A stretch of 64,000 nt of DNA from Hordeum vulgare subsp. vulgare (GCF_904849725.1 NC_058521.1:143434744-143498743); one strand, 5' to 3'. Positions 12,801-23,279 are shown, counted from the first letter of the stretch. A program made the numbers and translations. Notes: generated by a model not told the origin, from the letters alone.

Positions 12801-14757
12801 TCTCCTTCTCCTCCTCCTCCTCCTTCTTCTTTTACTTCTTCTTCTCTTTCTCTTCTTCTACGTAGCTTAGACTCGTCCAACAAAGCCTAAATTGGCTAAT
12901 TATCCATCTAAATGACATAATTAGCTTAGTTAGCTCCTAAATGGTCTATTTAATAAAAAATGACCTATACTTAGCTAATTATCCACGAAATGACATAATT
13001 TGCTCCAAAAAGGCATTCTTAGCCAATTTAGCCCGAAGAAGGGGACGAGACGAGAAGAAAGAGGAAAAATGAAAGGAAGGAAGAAGAAGAAGAGGAGAAG
13101 AAGAAGAAGGAGAGGGAGTAGGATAAGCAGAAGGAGAAGAAGGAGGAGAAGAAGGAGAAGGAGCTCCTCCTTCTCCTTCTTCTTCCTCCTTCTTCCTCCT
13201 TCTCCTTCTTCTTCCTCCTTCTTCCTCCTTCTCCTTCTCCTTCTTCTTTTCTTCTTCTTCTCCTCTTCCTTCTCCTTCTCCTCCTCCTCCTCCTCCTTCT
13301 TTTACTTCTTCTTCTCTTTCTCTTCTTCTACGTAGCTTAGACTCATCCAACAAAGCCTAAATTGGCTAATTATCCATCTAAATGACATAATTAGCTTAGT
13401 TAGCTCCTAAATGGTCTATTTAATAAAAAATGACCTATACTTAGCTAATTATCCTCGAAATGACATAATTAGCTCCAAAAAGGAATTCTTAGCCAATTTA
13501 GCCCGAAGAAGGGGACGAGAGGAGAAGAAAGAAGAAAAATGAAAGGAAGGAAGGAAGAAGAAGAAGAAGGAGAGGGAGGAGGATAAGAAGAAGGAGAAGA
13601 AGGAGGAGAAGAAGGAGAAGGAGCTCCTCCTTCTCCTTCTTCTTCCTCCTTCTTCCTCCTTCTCCTTCTCCTTCTTCTTTTCTTCTTCTCCTCCTCTTCC
13701 TTCTCCTTCTCCTCCTCCTCCTCCTCCTCCTCCTTCTTTTACTTCTTCTTCTCTTTCTCTTCTTCTACGTAGCTTAGACTCATCCAACAAAGCCTAAATT
13801 GGCTAATTATCCATTTAAATGACATAATTAGCTTAGTTAGCTCCTAAATAGTCTATTTAATAAAAAATTACCTATACTTAGCTAATTATCCTCGAAATGA
13901 CATAATTAACTCCAAAAAGGCATTCTTAGCCAATTTAGCCCGAAGAAGGGGACGAGAGGAGAAGAAAGAGGAAAAATGAAAGGAAGGAAGAAGAAGAAGA
14001 GGAGAAGAAGAAGAAGGAGAGGGAGGAGGATAAGAAGAAGGAGAAGAAGGAGGAGAAGAAGGAGAAGGAGCTCCTCCTTCTCCTTCTTCTTCCTCCTTCT
14101 TCCTCCTTCTCCTGCTGCTTCTTCTTTTCTTCTTCTTCTCCTCTTCCTTCTCCTTCTCCTTCTCCTCCTCCTCCTCCTTCTTCTTTTACTTCTTCTTCTC
14201 TTTCTCTTCTTCTACGTAGCTTAGACTCGTCCAACAAAGCCTAAATTGGCTAATTATCCATCTAAATGACATAATTAGCTTAGTTAGCTCCTAAATGGTC
14301 TATTTAATAAAAAATGACCTATACTTAGCTAATTATCCTCGAAATGACATAATTAGCTCCAAAAAGGCATTCTTAGCCAATTTAGCCCGAAGAAGGGGAC
14401 GAGAGGAGAAGAAAGAGGAAAAATGAAAGGAAGGAAAAAGAAGAAGAGGAGAAGAAGAATAAGGAGAAGGAGGAGGATAAGAAGAAGGAGAAGAAGGAGA
14501 AGGAGCTCCTCCTTCTCCTTCTTCTTCCTCCTTCTTCCTCCTTCTCCTTCTCCTTCTTCTTTTCTTCTTCTTCTCCTCTTCCTTCTCCTTCTCCTCCTCC
14601 TCCTCCTTCTTTTACTTCTTCTTCTCTTTCTCTTCTTCTACGTAGCTTAGACTCATCCAACAAAGCCTAAATTGGCCAATTATCCATCTAAATGACATAA
14701 TTAGCTTAGTTAGCTCCTAAATGGTCTGCTTAATAAAAAATGACCTATACTTAGCTA
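804..14757. repeat. 31-unit tandem array, ~445-bp units, each a purine/pyrimidine hairpin
   Basis: Each unit has an AT-rich spacer of about 165 bp (AAATGACATAATTAGCTTAG and similar) and then a GAAGAAGGAG-type purine tract that flips at GGAGCTCC into a complementary CTTCTTCCTC-type pyrimidine tract, closing with ACGTAGCTTAGACTCATCC. The aligned position aaaaatgaaaggaag (or its variant) marks the units at about 1044, 1464, 1903, 2349, 2793, 3236, 3678, 4116, 4572, 5021, 5477, 5912, 6356, 6800, 7247, 7690, 8131, 8575, 9025, 9492, 9928, 10372, 10822, 11271, 11718, 12188, 12622, 13069, 13537, 13976 and 14423. Spacings are about 420-470 bp. Open frames across the array are low-complexity poly-Arg, poly-Leu, poly-Ser or poly-Glu and are not genes. 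Confidence 0.97.
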
Positions 14758-15030
14758 AGTTCTCTCCTAAATGACATAATAAGGCTTACGTAGCTGCAAC
14801 ATGACCTATTCCCCCTAACTTAGGTATTAAATGGCCTATAATTAGCCTAGCTAGATCAAAAATGGCTTAATAAGCATAGTTTGCTCTGGAATGACCTATT
14901 TTACCCAAGTTAGCTCCGAAACGACCTATAGTTAGCTAGGGTTCCACCTAAATGACATAACTAGCTTAGTTAGCTCCTAAATGGTCTATACTTAGCTAAT
15001 TTCTCTCCAAAATAACCTATATATACACTA
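14757..15030. repeat. Degenerate short-period (~35-45 bp) repeat, likely ancestor of the array spacer
   Basis: The stretch repeats diverged versions of TTAGCTCCTAAATGACCTAT and AAATGACATAATTAGCTTAG without any GA/CT hairpin. The same short monomers make up the AT-rich spacer of each large unit. This suggests a minisatellite that existed before a hairpin block entered and the composite was amplified. Confidence 0.7.
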
Positions 15031-15077
15031 CTTCATCTAGTATTATTCTTCTAACTTTCTTATTTGTCATTTTGCAG

Positions 15078-15278
15078 ATTACCTTCACTTCACGGGAAGC
15101 TTGGAAAGTATTGATGGAATTCTTGAAGATGATTTCTTGTACCATGGGTTGTATTGAAACTATTGTAGTATATGAATATATCAAACTTTGTATGCACGTG
15201 GATGAAACTGGTGTAATATATGAAACTTTGTATGCACGTGGATGCAACTTGAAAGCTGGATATAAGAGGTTATTTTAA
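15078..15278 (+). other. Exon-like 3' segment of the CACTA gene (possibly 3' UTR)
   Basis: A pyrimidine-rich tract ending tcattttgcag (to 15077) is a good 3' splice acceptor. It is followed by about 200 bp of non-repetitive sequence open in one frame to TAA at 15276-15278. The segment contains a 22-bp near-duplicate (AAACTTTGTATGCACGTGGATG at about 15183 and 15222). If it is the last exon or 3' UTR of the gene whose exons end near 756, the whole tandem array would be intronic. No homology is recognised, and an independent small gene is also possible. Confidence 0.35.
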
Positions 15279-15384
15279 TATGGTTATGAGTACGGAAAGA
15301 AATTTATTTATGTCAAATATATATATATATATCCTGATTATTGTTAAAAATGCTGGATATAACAAAAAATAAATAAATAAGGGG

Positions 15385-15900
15385 CTGGTTCCCGTCTTTG
15401 CCGTCTGCCCCCACATGGCAAATAGGGGGAGGCACACGGCAAAGGGGGGAATCTGCCCCCTCTCTCTCCCCTCTTTGCCGTCTGCCCCCACATGGCAAAG
15501 GGGGGGAGGCAGACGGCAAAGGGGGGAATCTTCCCCCTCTCTCTCCCCTCTTTATCGTCTGCCCCCACATGGCAAAGGGGGGAGGCAGACGGCAAAGGGG
15601 GGAACCTGCCCCCTCTCTCTCCCCTCTTTGTCGTCTGCCCCCACATGGAAAAGGGCGGGAGGCAGACGGCAAAGGGAGGAGGCCTGTTGTTAACACTTAA
15701 CGGGAACGTTGCACCCTTTGCCGTCCCAGTTAATTTGCCGTCTGCCCCCTCATGGCAAAGATTCTTTGCCGTCCGCTTTCTTCACCGGATTTTTTTACCG
15801 TCTACTTTGCCGTCTGCTGACCGATGGCAAAGCCTTTGCCGTCCGTGGTTGCACCCTTTGCCGTCCGCTTTGGCAGATGGCAAATTTCTGAATTTCAGTA
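15385..15900. repeat. CACTA subterminal repeats (TTTGCCGTC), with four 77-bp tandem copies
   Basis: Between about 15395 and 15690 a 77-bp unit is repeated four times. Each copy has CTTTGCCGTCTGCCCCCACA, then ATGGCAAAGGGGGG and an inverted GGCAGACGGCAAAG. Copies 3 and 4 carry point changes (TTTATCGTC, TTTGTCGTC). Isolated TTTGCCGTC motifs continue to about 15895. Subterminal motif clusters of this type bind the transposase-accessory protein in characterised CACTA elements such as En/Spm; that role is inferred here. Confidence 0.85.
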
Positions 15901-15903
15901 GTG
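15896..15903. repeat. CACTA terminal inverted repeat end (CAGTAGTG)
   Basis: The reverse complement reads CACTACTG, the family hallmark. Sequence beyond 15903 switches abruptly to Copia coding sequence. The extended terminus TTTCTGAATTTCAGTAGTG should match the missing left end in inverted orientation. Confidence 0.85.
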
Positions 15904-15906
15904 TCT

Positions 15907-17145
15907 AATGGGTTTTTTCTAGATCCTATATGCATGAGAGTTTGATCCATATCCACCAAATATTCCCTCGGTTGTTTTAGATTGAAATTTTCCTAATCGT
16001 TCTTTCTTGTTGAGAATGAAAATTTGCAGCCAAAAACCCGGAAATACTTGACATTTGGCTTATTTTCTTTTAATGAGCTCATATGGTGTTTTCTCCAAGA
16101 TCTTGCGGAGGAAGAGACGATTTGAAGCATGACATACGGTGTTCACGGCTTCAGCCCAAAAACTGTGGGGAGACTTGTACTCATCTAGCATGGATCTTGC
16201 CATTTCCACAAGAGTGTGGTTGTTTCTTTGAGCTACCCCATTTTGTTGTGGGGTATATGGTGCATCATATTGATGCTCAATACGTTCAACACTCAAAACT
16301 CTTCCAGGGTGTAGTTCTTGAATTCAGATTCATTGTCACTTCTTATTGCCAAGATTTGTTTGTCAAACTTGCGTTGAGCTTGCTTGGCAAAGTCAATGAA
16401 GGTGATCTTTGTCTCATCCTTGGATTTAAGAAAGAACACCCATGTACATCTTGAGTAATCATCGACAATGAAAAACCCATACTTCTTCCCACCGAGGCTA
16501 CCCCATGAAGGAGGCCCAAAGAGATCCACATGAAGGAACTCCAAGGGTCTTGAGGTTGATACAATGTTTTTGGGAAGATGTTTTTATTGATGTTACTTCC
16601 CTGCAATGCATGCACTGCACACACGATCTTTATCAAACGATGCATTGGTTAGTCCAAGGATGTGTTCGCCCTTTAAGAGATCTTGAATATTTCTCATACC
16701 GACATAGGCTAGCCGGCGATGCCATAGCCATCCCTTGTCGGCCTTATCCATGAGGAAAGTTGCATGGAATGTGCTCTCTTTAGAGAAATCAACCGTATAC
16801 AAGTTGCCATCCAACTCCCCCACAAAGGAAACAACAAGAGTATCTCTCTTAAAGACTTTCACATCCGTCAGTACAAAAAGTGTATCATAGCCAACCGAGG
16901 CCAATTGACGAACAGAGATTAAGTGATATTTAAGGGATTGGACAAGCATCACATTTGCAAGTGACATGTCATTTGTGACGGCTACCTTGCCCAACCCAAG
17001 TATGTGTCTTTAGTGCCACCGCCAAATACAATGCTCATAAATGGTTGAATTGCTTCCATGAAGTCCATAAGTAATGTGCCATCTCTCGTCATATGATTTG
17101 TGCATCCGCTATCAATCACCCATTTAACTCCATTGGAGAAGGCAA
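15907..17145 (-). pseudogene. Copia pol fragment: protease, GAG-pre-integrase, integrase core
   Basis: Minus-strand order: an aspartic protease active site VIDSGCTNHMT near 17090-17119 (D-S-G triad); the GAG-pre-integrase/zinc-binding block at 16593-16994 (WLWHRRLAYVGMRNI with CSACIAGK closing the HHCC set); then the integrase catalytic core at 16060-16544 (HVDLFGP, IRSDNESEFKNY, YTPQQNGVAQRNN, giving D, D and the region expected to carry the third acidic residue). The residue after NGVA is Q, where Copia integrases normally have E, so the DDE triad is broken. Several frame changes separate the blocks. The fragment ends at the CACTA junction before RT. Confidence 0.8.
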
Positions 17146-17149
17146 CCTA

Positions 17150-19686
17150 CACACATTTCAAACCTTGGTTAGAGGTACGCATTTTACAATGGGACCCCTC
17201 ATGTTAGTAACAAGAGTCTTAGGCACCGAAATTGCATAGAATCGAAAGGCATTTTGAGGGCCAACAAATTTAGCATAGCCATCTCCATCTTTTGCCTTAC
17301 GGAGCACATATGATGGAGGCATGCATTCTTTTGGCTTGTTGGGAGCAGGCTGGCCCCTAGTGGCCTTCCTACTCGCAACCTTCTCGACGTCTCCCAATTT
17401 TTCATCCTTGTGCCCTTCCCGCACAAATATCTCCTCGAGGGGAGCAGTGGACTTATGTGTTGTTATTCCATTCATGATCAGGCTTGGATCAAATCCAAGC
17501 CCTTCTTTAGCCACAACCTCCTTGTGTTGACTTAACACTTCATTGAGGTTCTTTTGTCCTTGGGCACATGACATGAGCCCTTTTACAATTTGAGCTTTTA
17601 GCAATCAGTTCTCCTCAATAACACAAGCTAGGTCACCACTGGGGCTAGTAGCACAAGCATCTACATTTATAATAGGAGAGGAGTAAACTGTGCCTAGAAT
17701 GTTAAGATATGTAAGCTTGAGTTTGTCAAACTTCTTTGTAAGGGTGTTGAGCTCTACCTCCTTTGTCTCGAGGGACAAATGTAAGAGCTCACAATCTTTA
17801 GAAACGGCAGAGTGAGACTCGTCAAGCTTAAACTTGTCTATTTTTAACACTTCATAAGCATTTTATTCTTTGTCAAAGAGGCAAGTTCTTCAGTGTTCTT
17901 ATCAATGCTTCCACCTATTTTTAGGCACAATTCATCATTATGTGCTTCCTCATATAGGAATTTCTGCTCAAGGATTTCACATTTTACCTTTTCCTCAGTA
18001 ACGAGGGTTTCGAGTTCCTTAATGGAAGTGGTGTGCTTACTCACCATCTCCATAAGCATACGAAACATAATGAGCTTCTTTCCTTTTTGGGAGCACATGA
18101 CTTTCTTCATTTTAGCAAACATAGCATCACTGATTTTAGTTTCATGATCATGATCCTCAACATAAAGATATTGATCACTAGATGTGTTGGAGGAAAATAG
18201 AGAAGGTTTAGGTCATGGAGTGACCTTTACTTTGTGTGAATATGTTTGTCCCTCATCATCTTCCATCACATCTTTAGCCATGAGGCATTTGTGTGCATTA
18301 CCTTTGTAGTATTTCATGTAGTTGTATGTGACACCATCACCACCTTTTTCGACCAATCTTAATGTGGTTTGAGTGTCTTGGGCTACGCCTGCAACACCCC
18401 CAACATTATCGGGGTCAGATTCATCTTGAGCAACCATTGCCTTCCCATCTCTTTTTCTAAACTTGGAGTTTAATGGGTTAGGCAACTTCTTCTTCACAAA
18501 GCTCTTCGGAAATCTTGGTTTGTCTTCTCTCTTCTCATATGGACACTCATATGAGAAGTGGTTGGTTTCTTCACAATTGTAACAAGTCCTTACTTTCTTC
18601 TTTTGGAATCTTCCCTTGAATTTTCTAGCAGTGAACTTCTTGACAAAGAGCCATGTCTTCATATGAGAGATCATCATCTGATTCATCTTCATAGCCTTCC
18701 TCTTCATCTTCCTCTTCTTCTTCACTGACATCATCATCCTTCACATGTATGGCCTTCAAGGCAAGATTTTTCTTGAGTGATGAGGAGCCATGCATGGCAA
18801 GATGCCTTCTAGCATTGGCCTTTGATTCTTCAAATAATTGGAAGGTAGATATGACATCATCATGAGACGTGTCCTTAAAACCATGTCCTATCCTTATGTC
18901 CCATACCATTTGATGGTGGTATGGAGCAAGAGCATTTAGAAGTTTATCCACAAGAAACCGTTCCATCATATTGAATCCATCTAGACTCTTGTCACAATCA
19001 TATGATTCTATGGCGGCACCTTTCAAGAAGATGCTTGGGCCTCTCTCCTTTATCCATGCAGAAATATTGTAATGCCCCTTTTGCAATCTCATATTGTGCA
19101 AGACGAAGAGAGGATGCTCCCGTCTTGGTCATCACAATGCTATCCCAGAGTTCTTTTGCATTTGAGAAGTGAATGTAAGGCCTTTTCTGCTTGTCAGTCA
19201 TGCCCTTTCACCCGGTGTGAGATCCTTGGGGTTCACAGGGTTGTAACCTTTCTTCAAGATCTCCAGCATCTCATCGTTGGCAAACCTAAGATGATCCTGC
19301 ATACCAACTCTCCACAAAGAAAAATCGACAACGTCAACAAGTAAAGGAAGATTTCCCCCAGCATTATACTTAGCTTTATCCACTCTAGGTTTTGCATATA
19401 GCCATGGAACACCGGTGTTGTTGTCAGTTGGAGGTTGTTGGCCCAAATTAGGAAGAGATGTAGTTGATTGTTTTATCACACCAGTTGGGTTCTTCGATTG
19501 TGTTTTCTTCACACCAAATGCTTCCAACCTAATTTTGACCAAAGTCTCAATAGAAGCATCATGCTCCTCTTTCTACTTAGCGAGGGCCCATTCGATATCT
19601 TCATAAGTGAATGGTCTCCCTTCATCCGTGGATGAAGCTCCCCCTTCAAGAGGAGGAGCAGACAGCGGGTTTCCAACCTTATCCAT
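17150..19686 (-). pseudogene. Copia gag (capsid/nucleocapsid) pseudogene
   Basis: The likely start is the ATG at 19686, just downstream of the PBS, followed by MDKVGNPLSAPPLEGGASST. An in-frame TAG soon interrupts (…WALAK stop). Capsid-like sequence follows (FSLWRVGMQDHLRFANDEML, then AKELWDSIVMTKTGASSLRL). A zinc knuckle CYNCEETNHFSYEC (C-X2-C-X4-H-X4-C) is encoded near 18540-18590, followed by a long Lys/Glu-rich, probably coiled-coil stretch to about 17600. Several frame shifts (near 19200, 19000, 18700, 18200) show it is not functional. Gag would package the RNA into virus-like particles. Confidence 0.8.
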
Positions 19687-19725
19687 CTCGCTCTAGGGCG
19701 GTTAAGCCACAAAATTAGAGCATGA

Positions 19726-19738
19726 GGCTCTAATACCA
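19726..19738 (-). other. Primer-binding site, initiator tRNA-Met type
   Basis: On the minus strand it reads TGGTATTAGAGCC, two bases inside the LTR end. It matches the usual TGGTATCAGAGCC complement of plant initiator tRNA-Met with one mismatch. Confidence 0.8.
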
Positions 19739-19740
19739 AT

Positions 19741-21109
19741 TGAAAGGATCGATATGGACCTAGAGGGGGGTGAATAGGTACAATTGCAAATTTTAATTAT
19801 TTATTAGCAATTTTAGGCAATAAAGCGGAATATGAAGGTGAGCCTAACAATTGCAAAGATGGTACTCGTGCTACGTGTACTGAGCAAAACAACAATTAAT
19901 TAAAGAGTTAAGCACAAGTAATACAAGTAATATAAGAAATACCACAAAGACAATAACCACAAGTATATAGTTAGGGTTAGGGATAACCGCAACTCTAAGA
20001 GACGAGGATGTATGTTGATGTTCACTTCCTTGGAGGGAAGCTACATCACCGTTTAGAGAGGTGGATGTTACCACGAAGGCACACCAACGCCACGAGGTCT
20101 CACCATATTCTCTCTTTGAGACAACACCACGAAGGCGATTCTCAACCACTATTGGTAGACCTTGGGGTGGTCTCCAAACCCTCACAAACTTTCCGGGGGG
20201 TAATCACAATGAACGATTTCTCGTTGGAGTACTCTTATCGCCTAGGAGTCTCCAACCTCTAAGACTAACAAGATGCATCGTGAAAACAAGGGGGAATCAA
20301 CTTTTGCTTTGGTGGATGTGTAGATCAGGCACTCCTCTTTCACTCCTCAAAAGATCAAGAGCTTTTGTTGTCCTAGGAGGGAGAACTCCAAGAAATAGAG
20401 GTCTGAAAATGGTGCAGAGAGAAAATGGAGTAGCTACCTGAGCGTGGGGAAGAAGAAGGCTATTTATAGGTGGGATGAGATCAAGCTGTTGGGGGCAGAT
20501 TCCTTCCAACCCCGGAAGTTCCGGGGAAGACCGGAGGTTTCGGACCCCGGAAGTTCCGGCCAGGTTCCGGGCAGGTTCTAGGCTACACAAAGTTATCACA
20601 TCCTGGTTGGAGTGCCCCGGAAGCAGCGAGGATGGCGACGGAAGTTCCGGTGACCGGAAGTTCGGCTAGGGTCCGGCAAGGTTCTGGCCTAAAGAGAAAG
20701 ATAGCATGAAAGCTAGCAGCTTTTCTGGTTGACCCAGAAGCTTCCTGGACCTTCTGGTCCCCAGAAGTTTTGTCCGTCCTGGAAGTTTTGGCCTAGACAC
20801 AGACTTTGCACTGTCAATTTTGACAGATTTGAGAAATGATTTTGCGAGAACTTATTTCTATGAACAGTTGATTCCCAGATAATTTTCACGATGCATCCCC
20901 TCTTAATAGTGCGGTTGACGTATGGACTCAAGAAGAAAAGAAAAACTTTCATGGCACTCCGTCGTTTTCCTTTTTCGAGTAGAGGGGAAGTAACCATACA
21001 TGTTTCTCTTTACTTTTGTCGTTGTTGTTTACACTAGAGCATGTGGTTTGAAATATAAATGAAATTGTCGTAGATGTCAAAAATAGTTAAGGGCAATTAT
21101 GCACTTTCA
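19741..21109 (-). repeat. Copia 5' LTR
   Basis: The 1369-bp sequence is bounded by TGAAAG and CTTTCA, a perfect 6-bp terminal inversion. It sits beside the PBS on its left and the TSD candidate AAGGG on its right. A TATA-like CTATAAATA lies on the minus strand at about 20460-20469, fitting transcription leftward into gag. The region around 20500-20780 is rich in repeated CCGGAAGTTCCGG palindromes. The partner LTR is outside the window. Confidence 0.85.
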
Positions 21110-21776
21110 AAGGGGAAAATATGCGTCTTTGTGTTGCTGCTACTAAGGATAAAACGATGGGGGTTTATTCATATTGCTTGAGTTTATTTTGTCTACATCA
21201 TGTCATTGTTCTTCATGCATTATTGTGTTTTACTTAATACTCTAGATGCATGCTAGATAGCGGTCGATGAGTGGGAGTAATAGTAATATATGCAGGCAGG
21301 AGTTGGCCTATTTGTTTATGGATGTGATGCCTATATACACATGATCATTGCCATGAACATCGCATAACTATTTGCTTTTCTCTCAATTGCCCAACAGTAA
21401 TTTGTTTAGCCACTGTATGCTATTTTTCATGATAGATGCTATTATGGAAAGCTATGGCCCCGGGGTCTATTCATGACATATTGATAAAACATTCATTACC
21501 TTGTTGTCATTTAATTTTTTTATTTTATCTTGCAATCCACAATTAGCTACAAACCTCACTTTCTTGCAAATAACAAGACAAGAGGATTGACAACCCTCTT
21601 GCCCGCGTTGGGTGTTAGTTGTTTGTCCTTTTGTGTGCACCCGCTGAAGACGGTTGTGGTTGATATTCCTATTGGTTCGATAAACCGTGGTTTCATAACT
21701 GAGCCAAATACTTACCCACATTGTGTTGTGATAACCCGTTACTCTTCACGGAAAACGCAACACAGATCAAAAGTAT
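21110..21776 (+). repeat. Degraded Gypsy LTR remnant (A/C type), 3' part only
   Basis: The sequence follows, with many substitutions, the second half of the LTR at 24150-24800. Shared blocks include CTACATCATGTCAT, ACTCTAGATGCATGCTAGAT, AGCGGTCGATG and TTCATAACTGAGCCAAATAC, ending in a GTATCA-like end at about 21776. It is interrupted on the left by the Copia LTR, so its first half lies off-window. It is the oldest layer of this nest. Confidence 0.7.
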
Positions 21777-22184
21777 CACGTCAGTGTCGTGACGTCGGGG
21801 GTGGGCGACGATGAAGGTGGCGGCAACGGCGCAAGGAGCGGAGGGTGTGAGCGCGTGAGACGAAAGTTTGTTGAGAACATTTCCCTCCAAATTGGAAAAC
21901 ACAAAGGGGAAAATAGCAGTAGACTTGGTGACGTCACCAATGACATAGTTATGTTACCTATGGCGATGGTGACATCACCAACACCATATCTATTTTCCTT
22001 CTAAAATTACGTCAGATTCAACTTTCAAAGGTCAATACAAATGTAGAATAATAATATTTTATCAACACAAAAATGTTAAAAGGGGATGTATAAGGTCACA
22101 TACGCAAGAAGATTATGACATTAACATCAAAATACGGTCGAATGCTGCCAAATTAATAATAAATAAAAGACAGATAAGAAACAA

Positions 22185-22739
22185 CTACGTCGTCGTTTCT
22201 CGATTTCTCTTGTTTGTGCGGGGGCTCTCAACAGAAGTTTTTATCTTGTTTGTGTGGGGGATCTCAATGGATGTTTCTGTATACGACGTGTTTATGCTTC
22301 TTTTCTTACACTTCTCTTTCCGAATAATGTCATCTTCTTCTTGATATATGTTTGATTGGTCAGAGTCATCTAGATCTTTCTTCTTTGACGGTTCTTTACC
22401 GTTGCATTCTTCCTGCCCGCCGAGTTGATTTTCATGTTCTAAAACATTATTCACACCTCCTTCTAGCTCATCATCATGTACCACCCCTCGACTTCGCCAT
22501 CCTCCTCTTCCTCACCATGACTTGTCCATCATGTGTAACGAGACACGAAATCATATTTCAATAAGTGCATCTTCACAACATCAGTTGAGGAGTCAATCTA
22601 ATCTATGTTTTCACACTTCTTTAATGGATATAATATTTTTGTTTCCCCTTTACGATTCATATCTTTCAACATGACTTTGATGAACCCATTTATAGTTCGA
22701 TCCATATATATGAATGGTGCACTTCCATAGTGCCTGCAA
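22185..22739 (-). pseudogene. Gene-like coding remnant of unknown function
   Basis: On the minus strand a good acceptor (ttttttgcag at about 22740) precedes an open stretch encoding YGSAPFIYMDRTINGFIKVM. It runs into stops near 22540. After frame changes, a 99-residue acidic/basic low-complexity frame continues to 22185 (EEDDIIRKEKCKKRSIN, with an imperfect tandem pair IPHTNKIKTSVE and SPRTNKRNRETT). The pattern is that of a decayed C-terminal gene segment, possibly captured by a transposon. I do not recognise the family. Confidence 0.3.
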
Positions 22740-23238
22740 AAAATGGTCAAAAATATTTCAGCATATTACTACACATGCATGAATTTGCTAAAAAAAATTG
22801 AAATAGAAAATATATTGGGAATTAAATATTTAGAGGATTATACACACAAAAGCAAGTAGTATGATTGATATAGCCTAGATCTTAATGGATAGAAGAAAGA
22901 GGCCGCGAGTTTGTTTGTATATACACATATATATATATGGCATTACGATCAAGAGATCACCTAGGGGGTGGTTAGCTATATATAGAGTGATGCAAATACT
23001 TATTGTGTTCTACCTTTAGGAACGCCACCACAATATCTGCGGGGCCCACAAAATGTACCTATGGCGTGCACACGACACATGTTGTACGACACAAATACGA
23101 TGCATAATGCTCACGTAGGAACTTTGGCCATGCCAACAATACTTTAGGCAAGGGGAAAGTGATGGAGTCCTCATATAAGTGCGTTCGACCGAATTTGAAT
23201 GTCACCACTATTTGTGTAGCAATAACGTGCAAATTTAG

Positions 23239-23279
23239 CCAATGCGAGCACTATTTGAAAATATTAGTGCTCGCATTGG
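23239..23279. repeat. Perfect 15-bp inverted repeat (hairpin)
   Basis: Arms CCAATGCGAGCACTA (23239-23253) and TAGTGCTCGCATTGG (23265-23279) are exact reverse complements around an 11-nt AT-rich loop. It lies 14 bp left of element A. It could be a folded MITE remnant or a hairpin terminator-like structure; no target duplication is evident. Confidence 0.8.

Larger units (their letters stand above)
1..15903 (+). mobile_element. CACTA (En/Spm-type) DNA transposon, right part; left end off-window
   Basis: The right boundary is seen directly: position 15903 ends CAGTAGTG, the reverse complement of a CACTACTG terminus. It is preceded by about 500 bp dense in TTTGCCGTC and GGCAAA motifs in both orientations, the usual subterminal repeats of grass CACTA elements. 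Inside are a gene 3' end (1-756), a 14-kb tandem array and an exon-like 3' segment. To the right, Copia integrase/RT-linker sequence begins at once, so the transposon entered a Copia element. TCT at 15904-15906 would be one copy of the 3-bp target duplication; the other copy and the CACTA start lie left of the window. The whole element must exceed 16 kb. Confidence 0.88.
15904..21109 (-). mobile_element. Ty1/Copia retrotransposon, 5' half, split by the CACTA insertion
   Basis: Read on the minus strand the order is LTR (21109 to 19741), PBS, gag, protease, GAG-pre-integrase, integrase core. The element then stops at the CACTA edge, in the linker that normally precedes RT (GGYGSNSHAYRI). RT, RNase H and the 3' LTR are absent and are predicted left of position 1, beyond the CACTA. 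The LTR begins TGAAAG and ends CTTTCA. The bases beyond it, AAGGG (21110-21114), are one copy of the presumed 5-bp TSD. Many frameshifts and stops show an old copy. Confidence 0.88.

Noticed and set aside
1441..14650. About 40 open frames on both strands with poly-Arg, poly-Leu, poly-Ser, poly-Glu or Gly-rich products
   Set aside because: They are translations of the (GGA/GAA)n and (TCC/TTC)n tracts of the tandem units, recur once per unit, and have no domain or promoter context.
804..14757. Regular repeat-spacer appearance suggesting a CRISPR-like array
   Set aside because: Units are about 445 bp, repeats are not short, spacers are not unique, there are no cas genes, and the setting is a plant transposon.
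15313..15908. Gly/Pro/Arg-rich open frames of 92-138 codons on both strands
   Set aside because: They follow the 77-bp CACTA subterminal repeats and repeat with them; no protein family fits.
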